Assembly (NCBI GenBank): GCA_045593555.1
Contig: JAZNWU010000031.1
Span: forward strand, 1-64,000
Source of the DNA: Fimenecus sp045593555
GTDB taxonomy: Bacteria; Bacillota; Clostridia; Oscillospirales; Acutalibacteraceae
Length of the DNA stretch: 64,000 nt
Direction of reading: 5' to 3'
Part shown: in pieces, positions 34,119-43,604 of the stretch
Layout: each line of letters opens with the position of its first letter
Numbering within the stretch: the stretch's first letter is position 1
Notes under the pieces: model-generated
Seen by the model: the letters and a program-made list of their open reading frames with translations, nothing else
Told to the model about the DNA's origin: nothing
Database searches by the model: none
Program-made: the position numbers and the translations under genes

Positions 34119-35006
34119 ATGCTAGAACATTTTGGCACTTATTTTGAACAGATAAAAAGAGCGATTTTTTCTTTTAATTCTATTGGTGATATATTGGATG
34201 TTATTCTTGTTGCTTTTGTTATATATAGTGCTATTAAGTTAATAAAAGATACGAGAGCTTTTCAGTTAGTTAAAGGTGTAATTTTACTTGCTGCTGTTTA
34301 CTTTGTAGTTTTATTATTGAATATGGAAGCAAGTAAGTATCTTTTAAGTTTGTTGTTTGGTAATTTGTTAATTATTCTTGTAATAATTTTCTCACCTGAA
34401 ATTCGTCATGCTCTTGAAAGTGTTGGTAGAAGTTCTGTTTCTAATATAAACCTTTTTAATTTAAAAAATCGAGATGAAACAGCCATTCAGGAGTCAATTC
34501 AGGAATCTATTAATTCTGTTTGCAGAGCATGTAGTGAAATGAGTGATAAACAGATAGGTGCTTTAATTGTTTTTGAAAAAGAAACTATGCTTGGTGAAAT
34601 TTCAAAGACGGGTACAGCATTAGACGCTTCTGTTACACCTGAATTAATTTGCAATATTTTCTTCCCAAAAGCACCTATGCATGATGGAGCTGTTATTATT
34701 AAAGAAGGCAGAGTTGTTTCTGCAGGTTGTATTCTTCCGTTAACAGGTCATAACAATTTGAGTAGTGAGCTTGGTACACGTCATAGGGCAGCGATTGGTA
34801 TGAGTGAGAACAGTGACGCATTAGTTGTTGTAGTTTCTGAAGAAACAGGTATGATTTCTATTGCAGAAAAAGGTAACCTTAAACGTGACATTTCAGGTGG
34901 CGATTTAAGAGAGATTCTAACGAAAGCCTTTATAAAAGAAAATGATAAAGATAATAATAAGATTATAAAGATATTCAGAGGTAATAAAAATGAGCCAAAA
35001 CAATAA
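34119..35006 (+). CDS. cdaA: Diadenylate cyclase CdaA
   Basis: 295 residues. Three N-terminal membrane helices (about 22-90) are followed by a coiled linker and the DAC domain with the signature DGAVIIKEGRVVSAGCILPL and RHRAAIGMSE. It makes c-di-AMP from two ATP at the membrane. AAGAGTGAG lies before ATG 34119. The cdaR gene begins inside its last codons. The usual third partner, glmM, is not in this window. Confidence 0.95.
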   Translation: MLEHFGTYFEQIKRAIFSFNSIGDILDVILVAFVIYSAIKLIKDTRAFQLVKGVILLAAVYFVVLLLNMEASKYLLSLLFGNLLIILVIIFSPEIRHALESVGRSSVSNINLFNLKNRDETAIQESIQESINSVCRACSEMSDKQIGALIVFEKETMLGEISKTGTALDASVTPELICNIFFPKAPMHDGAVIIKEGRVVSAGCILPLTGHNNLSSELGTRHRAAIGMSENSDALVVVVSEETGMISIAEKGNLKRDISGGDLREILTKAFIKENDKDNNKIIKIFRGNKNEPKQ

Positions 35007-36294
35007 TGAAAATAAGAAAAATCTGTCATTTACCACATTGTTTAATGACAAAAGATTTATGCTTATTATTTCTTTTGTTATTTCATTTGTTTTGTGGATG
35101 TGGGTTGCAATTGAAAAGAGTCCTGAAACTCAACGTGTCATTACAGGTGTTCCTGTACAAATAAATCTTGAGAATAGTGTTCCTGAACAACTTGGATTAA
35201 ATGTTTTTGGTAATTCAGAATTCACTATTGATGTTACTGTTAAAGGGAAAAAATATGTTACATCATCACTTACTGCAGATGATATTGAAGTAACTGCTAA
35301 TACAAACTATGTTGATAGTTCAGGTATTAAAACACTTCAGCTCAAAGTTGCGCAAAAAGAAAATGATTCTGATTATGTGATTTCTTCATACTCAACAAAT
35401 TATATTGAAGTGTATTTTGATACATATAAAGAAGTTGAACTCCCAATAGAAGGAAAAATTGAAACAAGTCTTGCAAATATTGTTCCGGAAGGTTGTATTG
35501 TTGGTGATACTGTTCTTTCAAAAAATACCGTACTAATCAGTGGACCGGCTACTGAAGTCAATAAAATTGTCAGTATTAATGCCAATATTTCAGTTGATGA
35601 AGTATTAGATAAAACAACAACATTTGACCCTGTATTCAAAATTGTAACAAATGATGGCTCCGTTCTTGAATATGTAAAAATGGAAACAGAAGAAAATGAC
35701 ATTACCGTAACAGTTCCTGTTCTTAAAGAAGTTGTGTTACCTGCTGTTGTTGATTTCAGAAATGCACCTGCGTATTTTATCAATAATCCACTTAAATATA
35801 CTGTTTATCCTTCAAAGGTTAAGGTTGCAGTACCTGTTGACATGATAGATACTGTTACTGAATTTGTAGTTAGTACAATTGATTTTGCTGATATTTCAGG
35901 AAGTATCAACACATTTAATTTTGATATAAATCAAATTAATTCTACTTTTAAGATAACTGATGTAAGTATTACAAAATTTACAGTAAAAATTGATGCATCA
36001 CAAATGGTATCAAGAACTATGAGTATTCCTTTAACAAATTTTGGTATTACACACACAAGAGATGATTACAATATTACAATCAATCAAGACAAGGATATTG
36101 TAATAAAGCTTCTCGGTTTGGAATCAGACATTAATAACATTACTGCTGAAGATATAAGGATAGACATTGATACTACCGAACTTGAGCTTTCTGAAAGTGT
36201 TACTGCCTTGCCTGGATATGTGAGAATTATGGGTGATTATCCTTGTTGGGCTGTTGGAAAATACGATGTAAAAGTAAAAGTTGATTCAAAATAA
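34990..36294 (+). CDS. cdaR: YbbR-domain regulator CdaR
   Basis: 434 residues. An N-terminal membrane anchor (about 20-38, LIISFVISFVLWMWVAIE) is followed by about four extracytoplasmic YbbR repeats, each with turns like P.EG..GLN and VKVKGKK. It is the known partner that modulates CdaA. Overlap of 17 bases with cdaA. The remnant of a kinase lies between its end and the next gene. Confidence 0.92.
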   Translation: MSQNNNENKKNLSFTTLFNDKRFMLIISFVISFVLWMWVAIEKSPETQRVITGVPVQINLENSVPEQLGLNVFGNSEFTIDVTVKGKKYVTSSLTADDIEVTANTNYVDSSGIKTLQLKVAQKENDSDYVISSYSTNYIEVYFDTYKEVELPIEGKIETSLANIVPEGCIVGDTVLSKNTVLISGPATEVNKIVSINANISVDEVLDKTTTFDPVFKIVTNDGSVLEYVKMETEENDITVTVPVLKEVVLPAVVDFRNAPAYFINNPLKYTVYPSKVKVAVPVDMIDTVTEFVVSTIDFADISGSINTFNFDINQINSTFKITDVSITKFTVKIDASQMVSRTMSIPLTNFGITHTRDDYNITINQDKDIVIKLLGLESDINNITAEDIRIDIDTTELELSESVTALPGYVRIMGDYPCWAVGKYDVKVKVDSK

Positions 36295-36302
36295 CTGAAA
36301 AA

Positions 36303-36457
36303 ACCTGATAAAGAAAATGTCGTTATGAAAACTCCAATAAGTGGTAAGTATAGGTCTTGCAGTTACTGATGAAATAATTAAAATGCATAATGGTGAAATG
36401 AAAATTGAAAGTACCGTTGGTGAAGGTACAACCATTTCAATAACTTTACCAATATAA
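36303..36457 (+). pseudogene. Remnant of a sensor histidine kinase (C-terminal ATPase domain)
   Basis: The last 36 codons (from 36350) read IGLAVTDEIIKMHNGE and then STVGEGTTISITLPI before a stop at 36457. This is the G2-box end of a HATPase_c domain. A single-base frame change just upstream joins a GGT glycine codon to it, and before that PDKENVV resembles the preceding kinase region. The fragment has no start, no catalytic N box and no regulator gene. It is the decayed end of a two-component kinase, interrupting the gap before the DUF1385 gene. Confidence 0.72.
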
Positions 36458-36476
36458 CAGTAAGGAGATTTTTAAA

Positions 36477-37451
36477 TTGAGCAAAAAACAGCACAAAACT
36501 TCAATAGGCGGACAAGCGCTAATTGAAGGTATTATGATGAAGGGACCAAAAGGTACAGCAATGTCTGTTCGTTTACCTGATGGTACAATCGAAACTGAAT
36601 TAGAAGAAAATAATAATCAAGGTAAAAAGGCTATATATAAAATACCTGTTGTTCGTGGTGTTTTTGCGTTTGCTGATTCAATGATTACAGGTTATAAGTA
36701 TCTTATGAAATCTGCTGATAAGGCAATGACAGAGGAAGAAAAGCAGGAGGATATGTCAAAGTTTGATAAGTGGATTAATGACCACATGGGCGAGAAAATG
36801 ATGGGAGTTATTACTGCTATTTCATCTGTTCTCGGTGTTGCACTTGCAATGCTTATTTTCCTTTATCTTCCCATTGAAACGGTTGATTTATTTGATACAT
36901 ACATTCTTAAAAGTGCAGATATTTCAAAGTTTCATCCATTAATTGAAGGTATTATGAGAATAGCGATTTTTATTCTCTATATGTATCTTGTTTCAAAAAT
37001 GGATATGATAAAACGAGTTTTTATGTATCACGGAGCAGAGCATAAAACAATTTTCTGTTATGAAAATGGTCTTGAATTAACAGTTGAAAATGTTAAGAAA
37101 ATGTCACGACTTCACCCAAGATGCGGAACAGCATTTATGTTCGTTATGCTTATTTTAAGTATGGCTGTGTCCTTCTCTCTTGTCGTTATTTTCCCTCAAC
37201 TTGCAACTATCAACAAAATTCTTTGGATGCTTATTAAAATTGCCATTTTACCTGTAATTATGGGACTTGGATATGAGTTTATCAAATATGCAGGTAAGCA
37301 CGAAAATGTTATGGTCAAAATTCTGTCCTATCCGGGACTTTTAATGCAGAGAATCACAACTGTTGAACCAACAGACGATATTATAGAAGTTGCTATTGAA
37401 TCTATTAAAGCTGTTTTAACAGATAATCCTGAGGATGATATGATAAAATGA
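36477..37451 (+). CDS. DUF1385 membrane protein (YqhQ-like)
   Basis: 324 residues, TTG start at 36477 behind AAGGAG. Typical family strings: GGQALIEGIMMKGP at the N-terminus, VVRGVFAF, a central YHGAEHKTIFCYENG, RLHPRCGTAFMFVM and YEFIKYAGKHE. Four to five membrane helices in the central part. Biochemical function unknown; in Firmicutes it often sits near prmC and the peptide-chain-release genes, as here (next gene overlaps by four bases). Confidence 0.92.
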   Translation: MSKKQHKTSIGGQALIEGIMMKGPKGTAMSVRLPDGTIETELEENNNQGKKAIYKIPVVRGVFAFADSMITGYKYLMKSADKAMTEEEKQEDMSKFDKWINDHMGEKMMGVITAISSVLGVALAMLIFLYLPIETVDLFDTYILKSADISKFHPLIEGIMRIAIFILYMYLVSKMDMIKRVFMYHGAEHKTIFCYENGLELTVENVKKMSRLHPRCGTAFMFVMLILSMAVSFSLVVIFPQLATINKILWMLIKIAILPVIMGLGYEFIKYAGKHENVMVKILSYPGLLMQRITTVEPTDDIIEVAIESIKAVLTDNPEDDMIK

Positions 37452-38278
37452 CATTAAAGGATATTTATTTATATTGTACTGATGAATTACTTTTTACAGA
37501 CTGTGCTGAATTTGAATCACAATGTTTACTTGAGGATATTTTAGGATGTTCTAAAGAACAAATATTTCTTAACGATGTACAACTTGATGATACTGATTTT
37601 GAAAAGATTAAAAACGCAGTAATCAGAAGAAAAAAAGGTGAACCGCTACAATACATTCTTGGTAAATGGGATTTTTATGATTTAACCTTTAGTGTAGGTG
37701 AAGGTGTATTAATTCCAAGACCTGAAACAGAAATACTTGTTGATTTTGCGTTAGAAAAGCTTAAAGATATTCCCAATCCCGTTATTTACGATTTGTGTTC
37801 AGGTTCAGGATGTATCGGTCTTACAATTGCAAAGCACAGACCTGACGCAAAAGTTTATCTTCTTGAAAAAGAGAGAAATGCTTTAAGATATTTATTGAAA
37901 AATAAGGTGAATTTAGAACTTGAAAATGTAACTGTAGTTTTTGATGATTTATTTACAGTTGACTTATCACTGTTTCCTGAAGCAGATTTGATTCTTTCTA
38001 ATCCGCCATATATCAATTCGGATGAAATTGCAACTTTACAAAAGGAAGTTTTGTTTGAGCCTTCATCGGCACTTGACGGTGGTGACGACGGTCTTATGTT
38101 TTATCGTTGCCTTGCTGACAGATGGTGTGATAAGGTGAAAAACAGCGGCTTTATGGCGTTTGAATGCGGTGAGGAGCAGAGTAAGCCTATTATCGACATT
38201 TTTCACGACAAAATTGTTGATAGTAATGTGATTTTTGATTTCAATAATATTGACAGAATTGTAACATTTGGAATATAA
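37448..38278 (+). CDS. prmC: Release factor glutamine methyltransferase
   Basis: 276 residues. N-terminal helical domain (about 1-80), then a SAM-binding core with PVIYDLCSGSGCIGLTIA and the substrate-binding NPPYI motif (LSNPPYINSDE). PrmC methylates the GGQ glutamine of RF1 and RF2. ATG at 37448 overlaps the previous stop. Its usual partner prfA is not adjacent. Confidence 0.94.
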   Translation: MTLKDIYLYCTDELLFTDCAEFESQCLLEDILGCSKEQIFLNDVQLDDTDFEKIKNAVIRRKKGEPLQYILGKWDFYDLTFSVGEGVLIPRPETEILVDFALEKLKDIPNPVIYDLCSGSGCIGLTIAKHRPDAKVYLLEKERNALRYLLKNKVNLELENVTVVFDDLFTVDLSLFPEADLILSNPPYINSDEIATLQKEVLFEPSSALDGGDDGLMFYRCLADRWCDKVKNSGFMAFECGEEQSKPIIDIFHDKIVDSNVIFDFNNIDRIVTFGI

Positions 38279-38309
38279 TAATATTTTAGAAAACTGAGAG
38301 GAATTTCAG

Positions 38310-38984
38310 ATGATTTTAGATATTTTAAGAGGTAATGGAGATGGTCTTAGCCTTCTTATTACTTTTTTCTCACGATTATTCGTAATATTCTGTACAATGC
38401 CTGTACATGAGTATGCCCATGCTTTAATCGCTACAAAGCTCGGTGACCAGACACCTCGTTTATCAGGCCGTTTAACACTTAATCCTATGGCTCATATTTC
38501 ACCTTTGGGTGCTATTATGATTTTTCTTTGTGGATTTGGTTACGCAAAGCCTGTAAACGTAAATCCTCGTAATTTTAAAGACCCTAAAAAAGGCATGGCT
38601 TTAACTGCTATAGCTGGTCCAATATCTAATCTTATAATGGGATTTGTTTTTATTTTTATTGCAACACTTATATCTAATCTTGCTAATACTTCGTCTACGA
38701 TGATATATGCTATATATTATTTTCTTACTTTTGCAGGTGTTGTAAATGTAAATCTTGCTGTCTTTAATCTCTTGCCAATACCACCTTTGGACGGTTCAAG
38801 AATTTTACAGCTTTTAATTCCTTCGAAGTATTACTATAAATTTTTACAGTATGAAAGATATATTGTATTGGTTGTCTTTGTTTTAATTATGACAGGTATT
38901 CTTTCAACACCACTTTCTTTTGTTTCAAGTTTAATTATTAATTTGTTCACAAATATTGCAAGCTTACCATTTAAAATGATATAA
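38310..38984 (+). CDS. Site-2-protease-like membrane peptidase (M50)
   Basis: 224 residues, several membrane helices. HEYAHAL (about residues 32-38) is the HExxH zinc motif and NLLPIPPLDGSRIL carries the third ligand in the LDG motif. Short M50 proteases of this type are common before scpA in Firmicutes; targets are unknown. Spaced 31 bases from prmC and nine from scpA. Confidence 0.92.
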   Translation: MILDILRGNGDGLSLLITFFSRLFVIFCTMPVHEYAHALIATKLGDQTPRLSGRLTLNPMAHISPLGAIMIFLCGFGYAKPVNVNPRNFKDPKKGMALTAIAGPISNLIMGFVFIFIATLISNLANTSSTMIYAIYYFLTFAGVVNVNLAVFNLLPIPPLDGSRILQLLIPSKYYYKFLQYERYIVLVVFVLIMTGILSTPLSFVSSLIINLFTNIASLPFKMI

Positions 38985-38993
38985 GGAACGATT

Positions 38994-39731
38994 ATGGAAA
39001 AAATATCATATAAAATAGATGTTTTTGAAGGTCCTATGGACTTGCTTCTGCATCTTATTTCAAAGCATAAATTGAATATATATGATATTCCGATTGTCAC
39101 TCTTGTTGAGCAGTATGTTGATTATGTTCGACAGATGCAGGAGGAAGATATGTATGTCGCATCTGAATTTTTAGAAATGGCGGCACGTTTGGTATACTTG
39201 AAATCAGTTTCTTTACTTCCTGTTTATACTGAAGCAGAAGAACTAAAAAATGAGCTTCAGGGAGAGTTAATCGAATATAGAGATATGAAATTAATGGCTG
39301 AAAAATTATCAGAAAATACTGAAGGTTTTTCTTCATATATCAGGAAACAAGAGAAAATTGAAGTTGACCAGACTTATAAAAGATTTCATGAAATTGGTGA
39401 ACTTTTTAATGCTTATATTTCTGCTGCAGGTAAGAAATTAAATCAATTACCTCCACCGATTGAAGCTTTTCGAGAAATTGTTGTTAAAAAGGTTGTTTCT
39501 GTCAGTTCAAAAATTACAAATATTTTTAAGAAACTATCTTCAAAGAATAAAAAAACAAACTGGAAATCTTTATTTACAGACGCAGAATCTCGTTCTGATA
39601 TGGTTGCTACTTTCTTAGCTTTATTGGAACTTACTAAATCAAAAAAAGTTAAGGTTGTAGGTGATGGGGAAGAAGCCCAGGTTGAACTTATAGATTCAGA
39701 TTTTACAGATATAAGTGAGGAATGGAGTTAG
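38994..39731 (+). CDS. scpA: Segregation and condensation protein A
   Basis: 245 residues. N-terminal FEGPMDLLLHLISKHKLNIYDIPI is the SMC-head binding region; ASEFLEMAARLVYLKS and a C-terminal winged helix (SDMVATFLALLELTKSKK) follow. It bridges the SMC heads with ScpB in chromosome segregation. scpB begins one base after its stop. No smc gene is in the window. Confidence 0.95.
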   Translation: MEKISYKIDVFEGPMDLLLHLISKHKLNIYDIPIVTLVEQYVDYVRQMQEEDMYVASEFLEMAARLVYLKSVSLLPVYTEAEELKNELQGELIEYRDMKLMAEKLSENTEGFSSYIRKQEKIEVDQTYKRFHEIGELFNAYISAAGKKLNQLPPPIEAFREIVVKKVVSVSSKITNIFKKLSSKNKKTNWKSLFTDAESRSDMVATFLALLELTKSKKVKVVGDGEEAQVELIDSDFTDISEEWS

Positions 39732-39732
39732 T

Positions 39733-40302
39733 ATGAAAGCAAGTAAATTACAGGCTGCTGTTGAAGCAATTCTTTTTGCTTCTGGTGAACCCGTTGAACT
39801 TGATAAAATTGCAGAAGTGCTTGAAATTGAGCCGGATGTTTGTGAACAGGTTGTTTTAAATCTCTCTGCTAAACTGGACGAAAGAAATAGTGGTATTTGC
39901 GTTCTTAAACTTGATAATATGTATCAGCTTTCATCAAGAACTGAATATGCGGAAGTTATTCGTGATGTTCTAGAATTAAGAAAAAATACACCATTATCGT
40001 CTGCTGCTTTTGAAGTTCTTGCCATAATTGCATACAATCAGCCTGTTACAAAGTCTTTTGTTGAACAAATTCGTGGGGTTGATTGCAGTGGTGTTATTTC
40101 TACACTTTGTCAAAAAAAACTTATTGAGGAAAAAGGCAGACTTGATTTACCAGGCAGACCGTTAGTTTATGGAACAACACCGGATTTCTTAAGATGCTTC
40201 TCAATTTCTTCTCTTGATGAGTTACCAGATTTACCACAAAAAGACGATGAAATAAAAGAAGACGAGCAAAATGTTGTAGAACAAAGTATTATTACTGATT
40301 AA
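39733..40302 (+). CDS. scpB: Segregation and condensation protein B
   Basis: 189 residues from ATG 39733 with GAATGGAG site; the upstream GTG at 39715 is less likely. LQAAVEAILFASGEPV, TPLSSAAFEVLAIIAYNQPVTKSFVEQIRGVDCSGVIS and GRPLVYGTTPDFL are the tandem winged helices. Acts with ScpA. The acidic C-terminal tail (about 168-189) is common. Confidence 0.95.
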   Translation: MKASKLQAAVEAILFASGEPVELDKIAEVLEIEPDVCEQVVLNLSAKLDERNSGICVLKLDNMYQLSSRTEYAEVIRDVLELRKNTPLSSAAFEVLAIIAYNQPVTKSFVEQIRGVDCSGVISTLCQKKLIEEKGRLDLPGRPLVYGTTPDFLRCFSISSLDELPDLPQKDDEIKEDEQNVVEQSIITD

Positions 40303-40333
40303 AAATTATTACTTTTTTAAAGGAGGTGTTCTT

Positions 40334-41044
40334 TTGACTTTCTTATACGTTTTATTAGGAATAATTGCATTTTTTGTTATTCTTTTAAGTATTCGTATTA
40401 CAATAAATGCAGAGTATTTTGATGAATTTAAATTAAGTATTTCATGGTTATTCTTGAAAATTCAGATTTTACCTTCAAATAAAAAAGATAAATCACAAAA
40501 AGAAAAGAAACCGAAAAAAGAAAAACCAGCAAAAGAACCTTCTCCCGAACCAGAACCTGACCCGGATGAACAATCCACAGAGAAAAAAGAAAATATTTTT
40601 GTTAAGTTTTATAATAATCAAGGATTTGATGGTGTAATTGAACTTATTAATAACGCAGCTTCGACACTTGGTAAAATGTTTAACTCCTTCAAAAGACATA
40701 TAGTCATTCGTGAGTTATATTTATTTATGACTGTTACAGGTGGATGTGATGCTGCAGAGACTGCTATGGAATACGGCAGAATATGTCAGAAAGTATTTCC
40801 TGCTATGGGTTATATCTGCTCAAATTTTCCGATTAAAAAATACGATGTGGAAATTGAGCCAGATTTTATCGGTACTAAAAATTCAGCACAATTTGCAACA
40901 TCAATACATATAAGACCAATCTTTTTCATAAATGCAGTTTTTGTTCTTGTTTTCAGATTAGTCTTTAAGGTTGTATTAAAATTCCTGAAAGGAATTAAAA
41001 ATAAATCAAAAAATCAAAATATAAATGAAGGTGGTGCTTTATGA
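40334..41044 (+). CDS. ytfI: DUF2953 (YtfI-like) membrane-linked protein
   Basis: 236 residues, TTG at 40334 behind AGGAGG. An N-terminal membrane helix is followed by a charged low-complexity stretch (KEKKPKKEKP... PEPEPDPDE, about 55-85) and a DUF2953 domain with RELYLFMTVTGGCDAAETAMEYGRI. It precedes gerW/ytfJ and overlaps it, as in Bacillus ytfI-ytfJ. Likely a sporulation-associated protein, role undefined. Confidence 0.82.
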   Translation: MTFLYVLLGIIAFFVILLSIRITINAEYFDEFKLSISWLFLKIQILPSNKKDKSQKEKKPKKEKPAKEPSPEPEPDPDEQSTEKKENIFVKFYNNQGFDGVIELINNAASTLGKMFNSFKRHIVIRELYLFMTVTGGCDAAETAMEYGRICQKVFPAMGYICSNFPIKKYDVEIEPDFIGTKNSAQFATSIHIRPIFFINAVFVLVFRLVFKVVLKFLKGIKNKSKNQNINEGGAL

Positions 41045-41475
41045 TGAAAGAAAAGTCATCAGCAGCAGGAATTCTCGAATCAACAATTGAAAAGGTAAAA
41101 GACCTTGTAAATGTTAGTACAATTATTGGTGAACCAATGAAAGTAGATGGTGGAGTTACAATAATTCCTGTTTCAAAAGTTACATATGGCTTTGCTTCAG
41201 GCGGTTCTGACTTTCCATCAAAATCTAATCAGGATATTTTTGGTGGTGGCGGTGGTGCCGGTGTAACAATTCTTCCTGTTGCATTCCTTGTAATTGATGC
41301 TTATGGTAATGTTGATGTCAAGCATATTACAGCTTTTGATAATGCTGCAGAACGCATTGTAGGCCTTGTACCTGAAATGTTTGATAAAGTATCAAATGCA
41401 GTTAATAAAGCTAAAATGGACAAGGCTGTAAATACAGCAATGACAAGTGTTTCTGCTGAAGAAACAGCAGAATAA
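41041..41475 (+). CDS. gerW: GerW family sporulation protein (YtfJ)
   Basis: 144 residues. IESTIEKVKDL-type start, VNVSTIIGEPMKVDGGVTIIPVSKVTYGFASGG, then a glycine run (GGGGGAGV) and TILPVAFLVID are characteristic of GerW/YtfJ, which affects germinant response of the spore. Overlap of four bases with ytfI. The frame reads into a hairpin-rich gap before rluB. Confidence 0.9.
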   Translation: MMKEKSSAAGILESTIEKVKDLVNVSTIIGEPMKVDGGVTIIPVSKVTYGFASGGSDFPSKSNQDIFGGGGGAGVTILPVAFLVIDAYGNVDVKHITAFDNAAERIVGLVPEMFDKVSNAVNKAKMDKAVNTAMTSVSAEETAE

Positions 41476-41497
41476 AATTATATTGTTATTCAATCAG

Positions 41498-41522
41498 CGT
41501 TGAGGGATAATATCTCTCAACG
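41498..41522 (+). other. Hairpin between gerW and rluB
   Basis: CGTTGAGGGA (41498-41507) pairs with TCTCTCAACG (41513-41522) with one G-T pair. No T run follows, so it is probably an mRNA-stability or attenuating hairpin and not a clear terminator. Confidence 0.4.
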
Positions 41523-41572
41523 GTGATTCTATGTTATTATACTGACAAATTTTAAAGGTATTAGGTGTAGTT

Positions 41573-42322
41573 ATGGCAGATAATAAAGTCAGACTTCAAA
41601 AGTATTTGTCTGAATGTGGAGTTGCTTCACGAAGAAAAGCTGAAGATTTGATTGCAGCAGGCAAAGTTAAAGTTAATGGTAAACCTGCTACTATTGGTGA
41701 TAAAATTGACCCTGGTCATGATACCGTTGTTGTTGCTGGTAAGAAAATCAAAAAGAGCAAAAAAAATACCTATATTATGCTTCATAAACCAAGAGGTTTT
41801 ATTACAACTTTAAGTGATGAAATGGGCAGAAAATGTGTTGCACAGCTTATTGAAGATGTTGGCACAAGAGTTTATCCTGTTGGCAGATTAGACAGAGATT
41901 CTGAAGGTTTATTATTACTTACAGATGATGGTGAGTTTGCTAACGCTTTAACTCATCCGACTCATCATGTTCCAAAGACATATCGTGTCACAATAAGACC
42001 AACTATTACTGACGAACAAATTACTGCTTTAACAACCGGTATTGAAATTGACGGTAGAATGACAATGCCATCTGAAGTACGAGTTTTAGAGAAAAAAGAA
42101 GGCAGAGTTGTACTTGAAATTATTATTTATGAAGGACGAAACCGACAAATCAGAAAAATGTGTGAAGCTTTAGGACTTGAAGTTGCAAGACTTAAGAGAA
42201 CACAAATCGGTTCGGTTAAACTTGGTATGCTTAAACAAGGAGATTGGCGCAATCTTACAGAGGAAGAAGTGCATAAGCTTACAGTTGCTGCCTCACTTGA
42301 TAGAAAGAATATAAAACAATGA
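41573..42322 (+). CDS. rluB: 23S rRNA pseudouridine synthase, RsuA/RluB family
   Basis: 249 residues. S4 domain at the N-terminus (VRLQKYLSECGVASRRKAEDLI), the catalytic GRLDRDSEGLLLLTDDGE with active Asp, and RNRQIRKMCEALG near the end. Usually modifies U2605-type sites in 23S rRNA; the exact site cannot be read from sequence. Overlaps the next gene by four bases. Confidence 0.93.
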   Translation: MADNKVRLQKYLSECGVASRRKAEDLIAAGKVKVNGKPATIGDKIDPGHDTVVVAGKKIKKSKKNTYIMLHKPRGFITTLSDEMGRKCVAQLIEDVGTRVYPVGRLDRDSEGLLLLTDDGEFANALTHPTHHVPKTYRVTIRPTITDEQITALTTGIEIDGRMTMPSEVRVLEKKEGRVVLEIIIYEGRNRQIRKMCEALGLEVARLKRTQIGSVKLGMLKQGDWRNLTEEEVHKLTVAASLDRKNIKQ

Positions 42323-42693
42323 TTATTTATAAACCTGTTAGTGATATTGAAAAAATAAAAGATTTATTTGATAATGATTTAATTGATGACAAGAGTGTTT
42401 ATGGTGGTTATGTTGGATTTGATGAAGACGGTACTGACGTTGGTACTTGTTTAGTCAAAATAGATGGTTATAACTGTTATTTTATTTTTATTGAATGTGA
42501 TTTTTCTGATAAACTTCTTGTTGAAGGCTTCTTAAGAGCTGGATTGAATTATTGTGCAAACAGAAATGCTTATATGTGTTATTGTGAAATTGAAGAAATT
42601 TCTGATGTTCTGACACATTTAGGTTTTGAAAAAAATGATGGTTTTTATAGTGGCGATATTCCTACGCTTTTAAAGGGAAGTTGCTGTAAATAA
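42319..42693 (+). CDS. Unknown GNAT-like small protein
   Basis: 124 residues. The centre VEGFLRAGLNYCANRNAYMCYCEI and the C-terminal HLGFEKNDGFYSGDIPTLL look like the beta-alpha-beta end of a GNAT N-acetyltransferase fold, including a GF-x-K motif. The usual acetyl-CoA Q/RxxGxG/A loop is not clear, so activity is doubtful. Sits between rluB (overlap) and yicC. Confidence 0.6.
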   Translation: MIIYKPVSDIEKIKDLFDNDLIDDKSVYGGYVGFDEDGTDVGTCLVKIDGYNCYFIFIECDFSDKLLVEGFLRAGLNYCANRNAYMCYCEIEEISDVLTHLGFEKNDGFYSGDIPTLLKGSCCK

Positions 42694-42710
42694 CTTATGG
42701 AGTTGAATAT

Positions 42711-43595
42711 ATGATTAGAAGTATGACCGGATATGGCCGTTCACAGGCTGTAGTCGATACTATGAATATAACAGTTGAACTTAAAAGTGTTAATCACAGA
42801 TATTTTGAGTTCAATTCTCGTGTTCCAAGAAACTACGGATTCCTTGATGAGAAACTGAAAAGCTATATTGGTTCACGTGTATCAAGAGGCAAGGTTGAAT
42901 GTTATGTTTCAGTAGAAAATCTTGAAGATGACGAAATTGAAATTCTTGTTAATCATTCTCTTGCAAAATCTTATCTTAATGCTTTAAAAGACCTTGCAGA
43001 AACAAACGAATTGAATTTAAGAGATGACCTTGCAATGTCTTCTTTGGCTCGTTATAACGATATTTTTACAGTACATAAGCAAGAAGCAGATGAAGAAAAA
43101 ATCTGGAATGCTGTAAAATCAGTTGCTGAAACTGCTGTTGATAAGTTTATTGCAATGCGTGAAACTGAAGGCGAAAAGCTTAAAAATGATGTTATTTCAA
43201 GAGCTGACCTTATTCTTGAAAAAGTTGCTGTAATTGAAGAACGTTCACCTGAAACAGTTAAAGAATATAATGATAAATTACTTGCAAGGATTAATGAATT
43301 TTTATCTGATGTTCAGGTAGATGAACAGAGAATCCTTACTGAATGTGCAATTTTTGCTGATAAAGTTGCTGTGGCTGAAGAAACTGTCAGACTAAGAAGC
43401 CATATTGATCAGTTACGTCAGTTTTTAGAAAGCACTGAAGCAGTCGGAAGAAAAACTGATTTTCTCGTTCAGGAAATGAATCGTGAAGCTAATACAATTG
43501 GCTCAAAAGCACAGGATGTTACAATTGCTCGAAATGTTATTGATATTAAAGCAGAGATTGAGAAAATCAGAGAACAAATTCAGAATATAGAATGA
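42711..43595 (+). CDS. yicC: YicC/YloC family endoribonuclease
   Basis: 294 residues. IRSMTGYGRSQ at the start, ELKSVNHRYFEFNSRVPR, then the helical DUF1732 end REANTIGSKAQDVTIARNVIDIKAEIEKIREQIQNIE are hallmarks. YicC-type proteins act as ring-shaped endoribonucleases or RNase adaptors in small-RNA decay. The Bacillus order yloC-remA-gmk-rpoZ-priA is reproduced here. Confidence 0.95.
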   Translation: MIRSMTGYGRSQAVVDTMNITVELKSVNHRYFEFNSRVPRNYGFLDEKLKSYIGSRVSRGKVECYVSVENLEDDEIEILVNHSLAKSYLNALKDLAETNELNLRDDLAMSSLARYNDIFTVHKQEADEEKIWNAVKSVAETAVDKFIAMRETEGEKLKNDVISRADLILEKVAVIEERSPETVKEYNDKLLARINEFLSDVQVDEQRILTECAIFADKVAVAEETVRLRSHIDQLRQFLESTEAVGRKTDFLVQEMNREANTIGSKAQDVTIARNVIDIKAEIEKIREQIQNIE

Positions 43596-43604
43596 GGTTT
43601 AATT

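Noticed and set aside
41498..41522. Hairpin as a terminator of the scp-ytf operon
   Set aside because: No T tract follows; co-transcription into rluB remains more likely.
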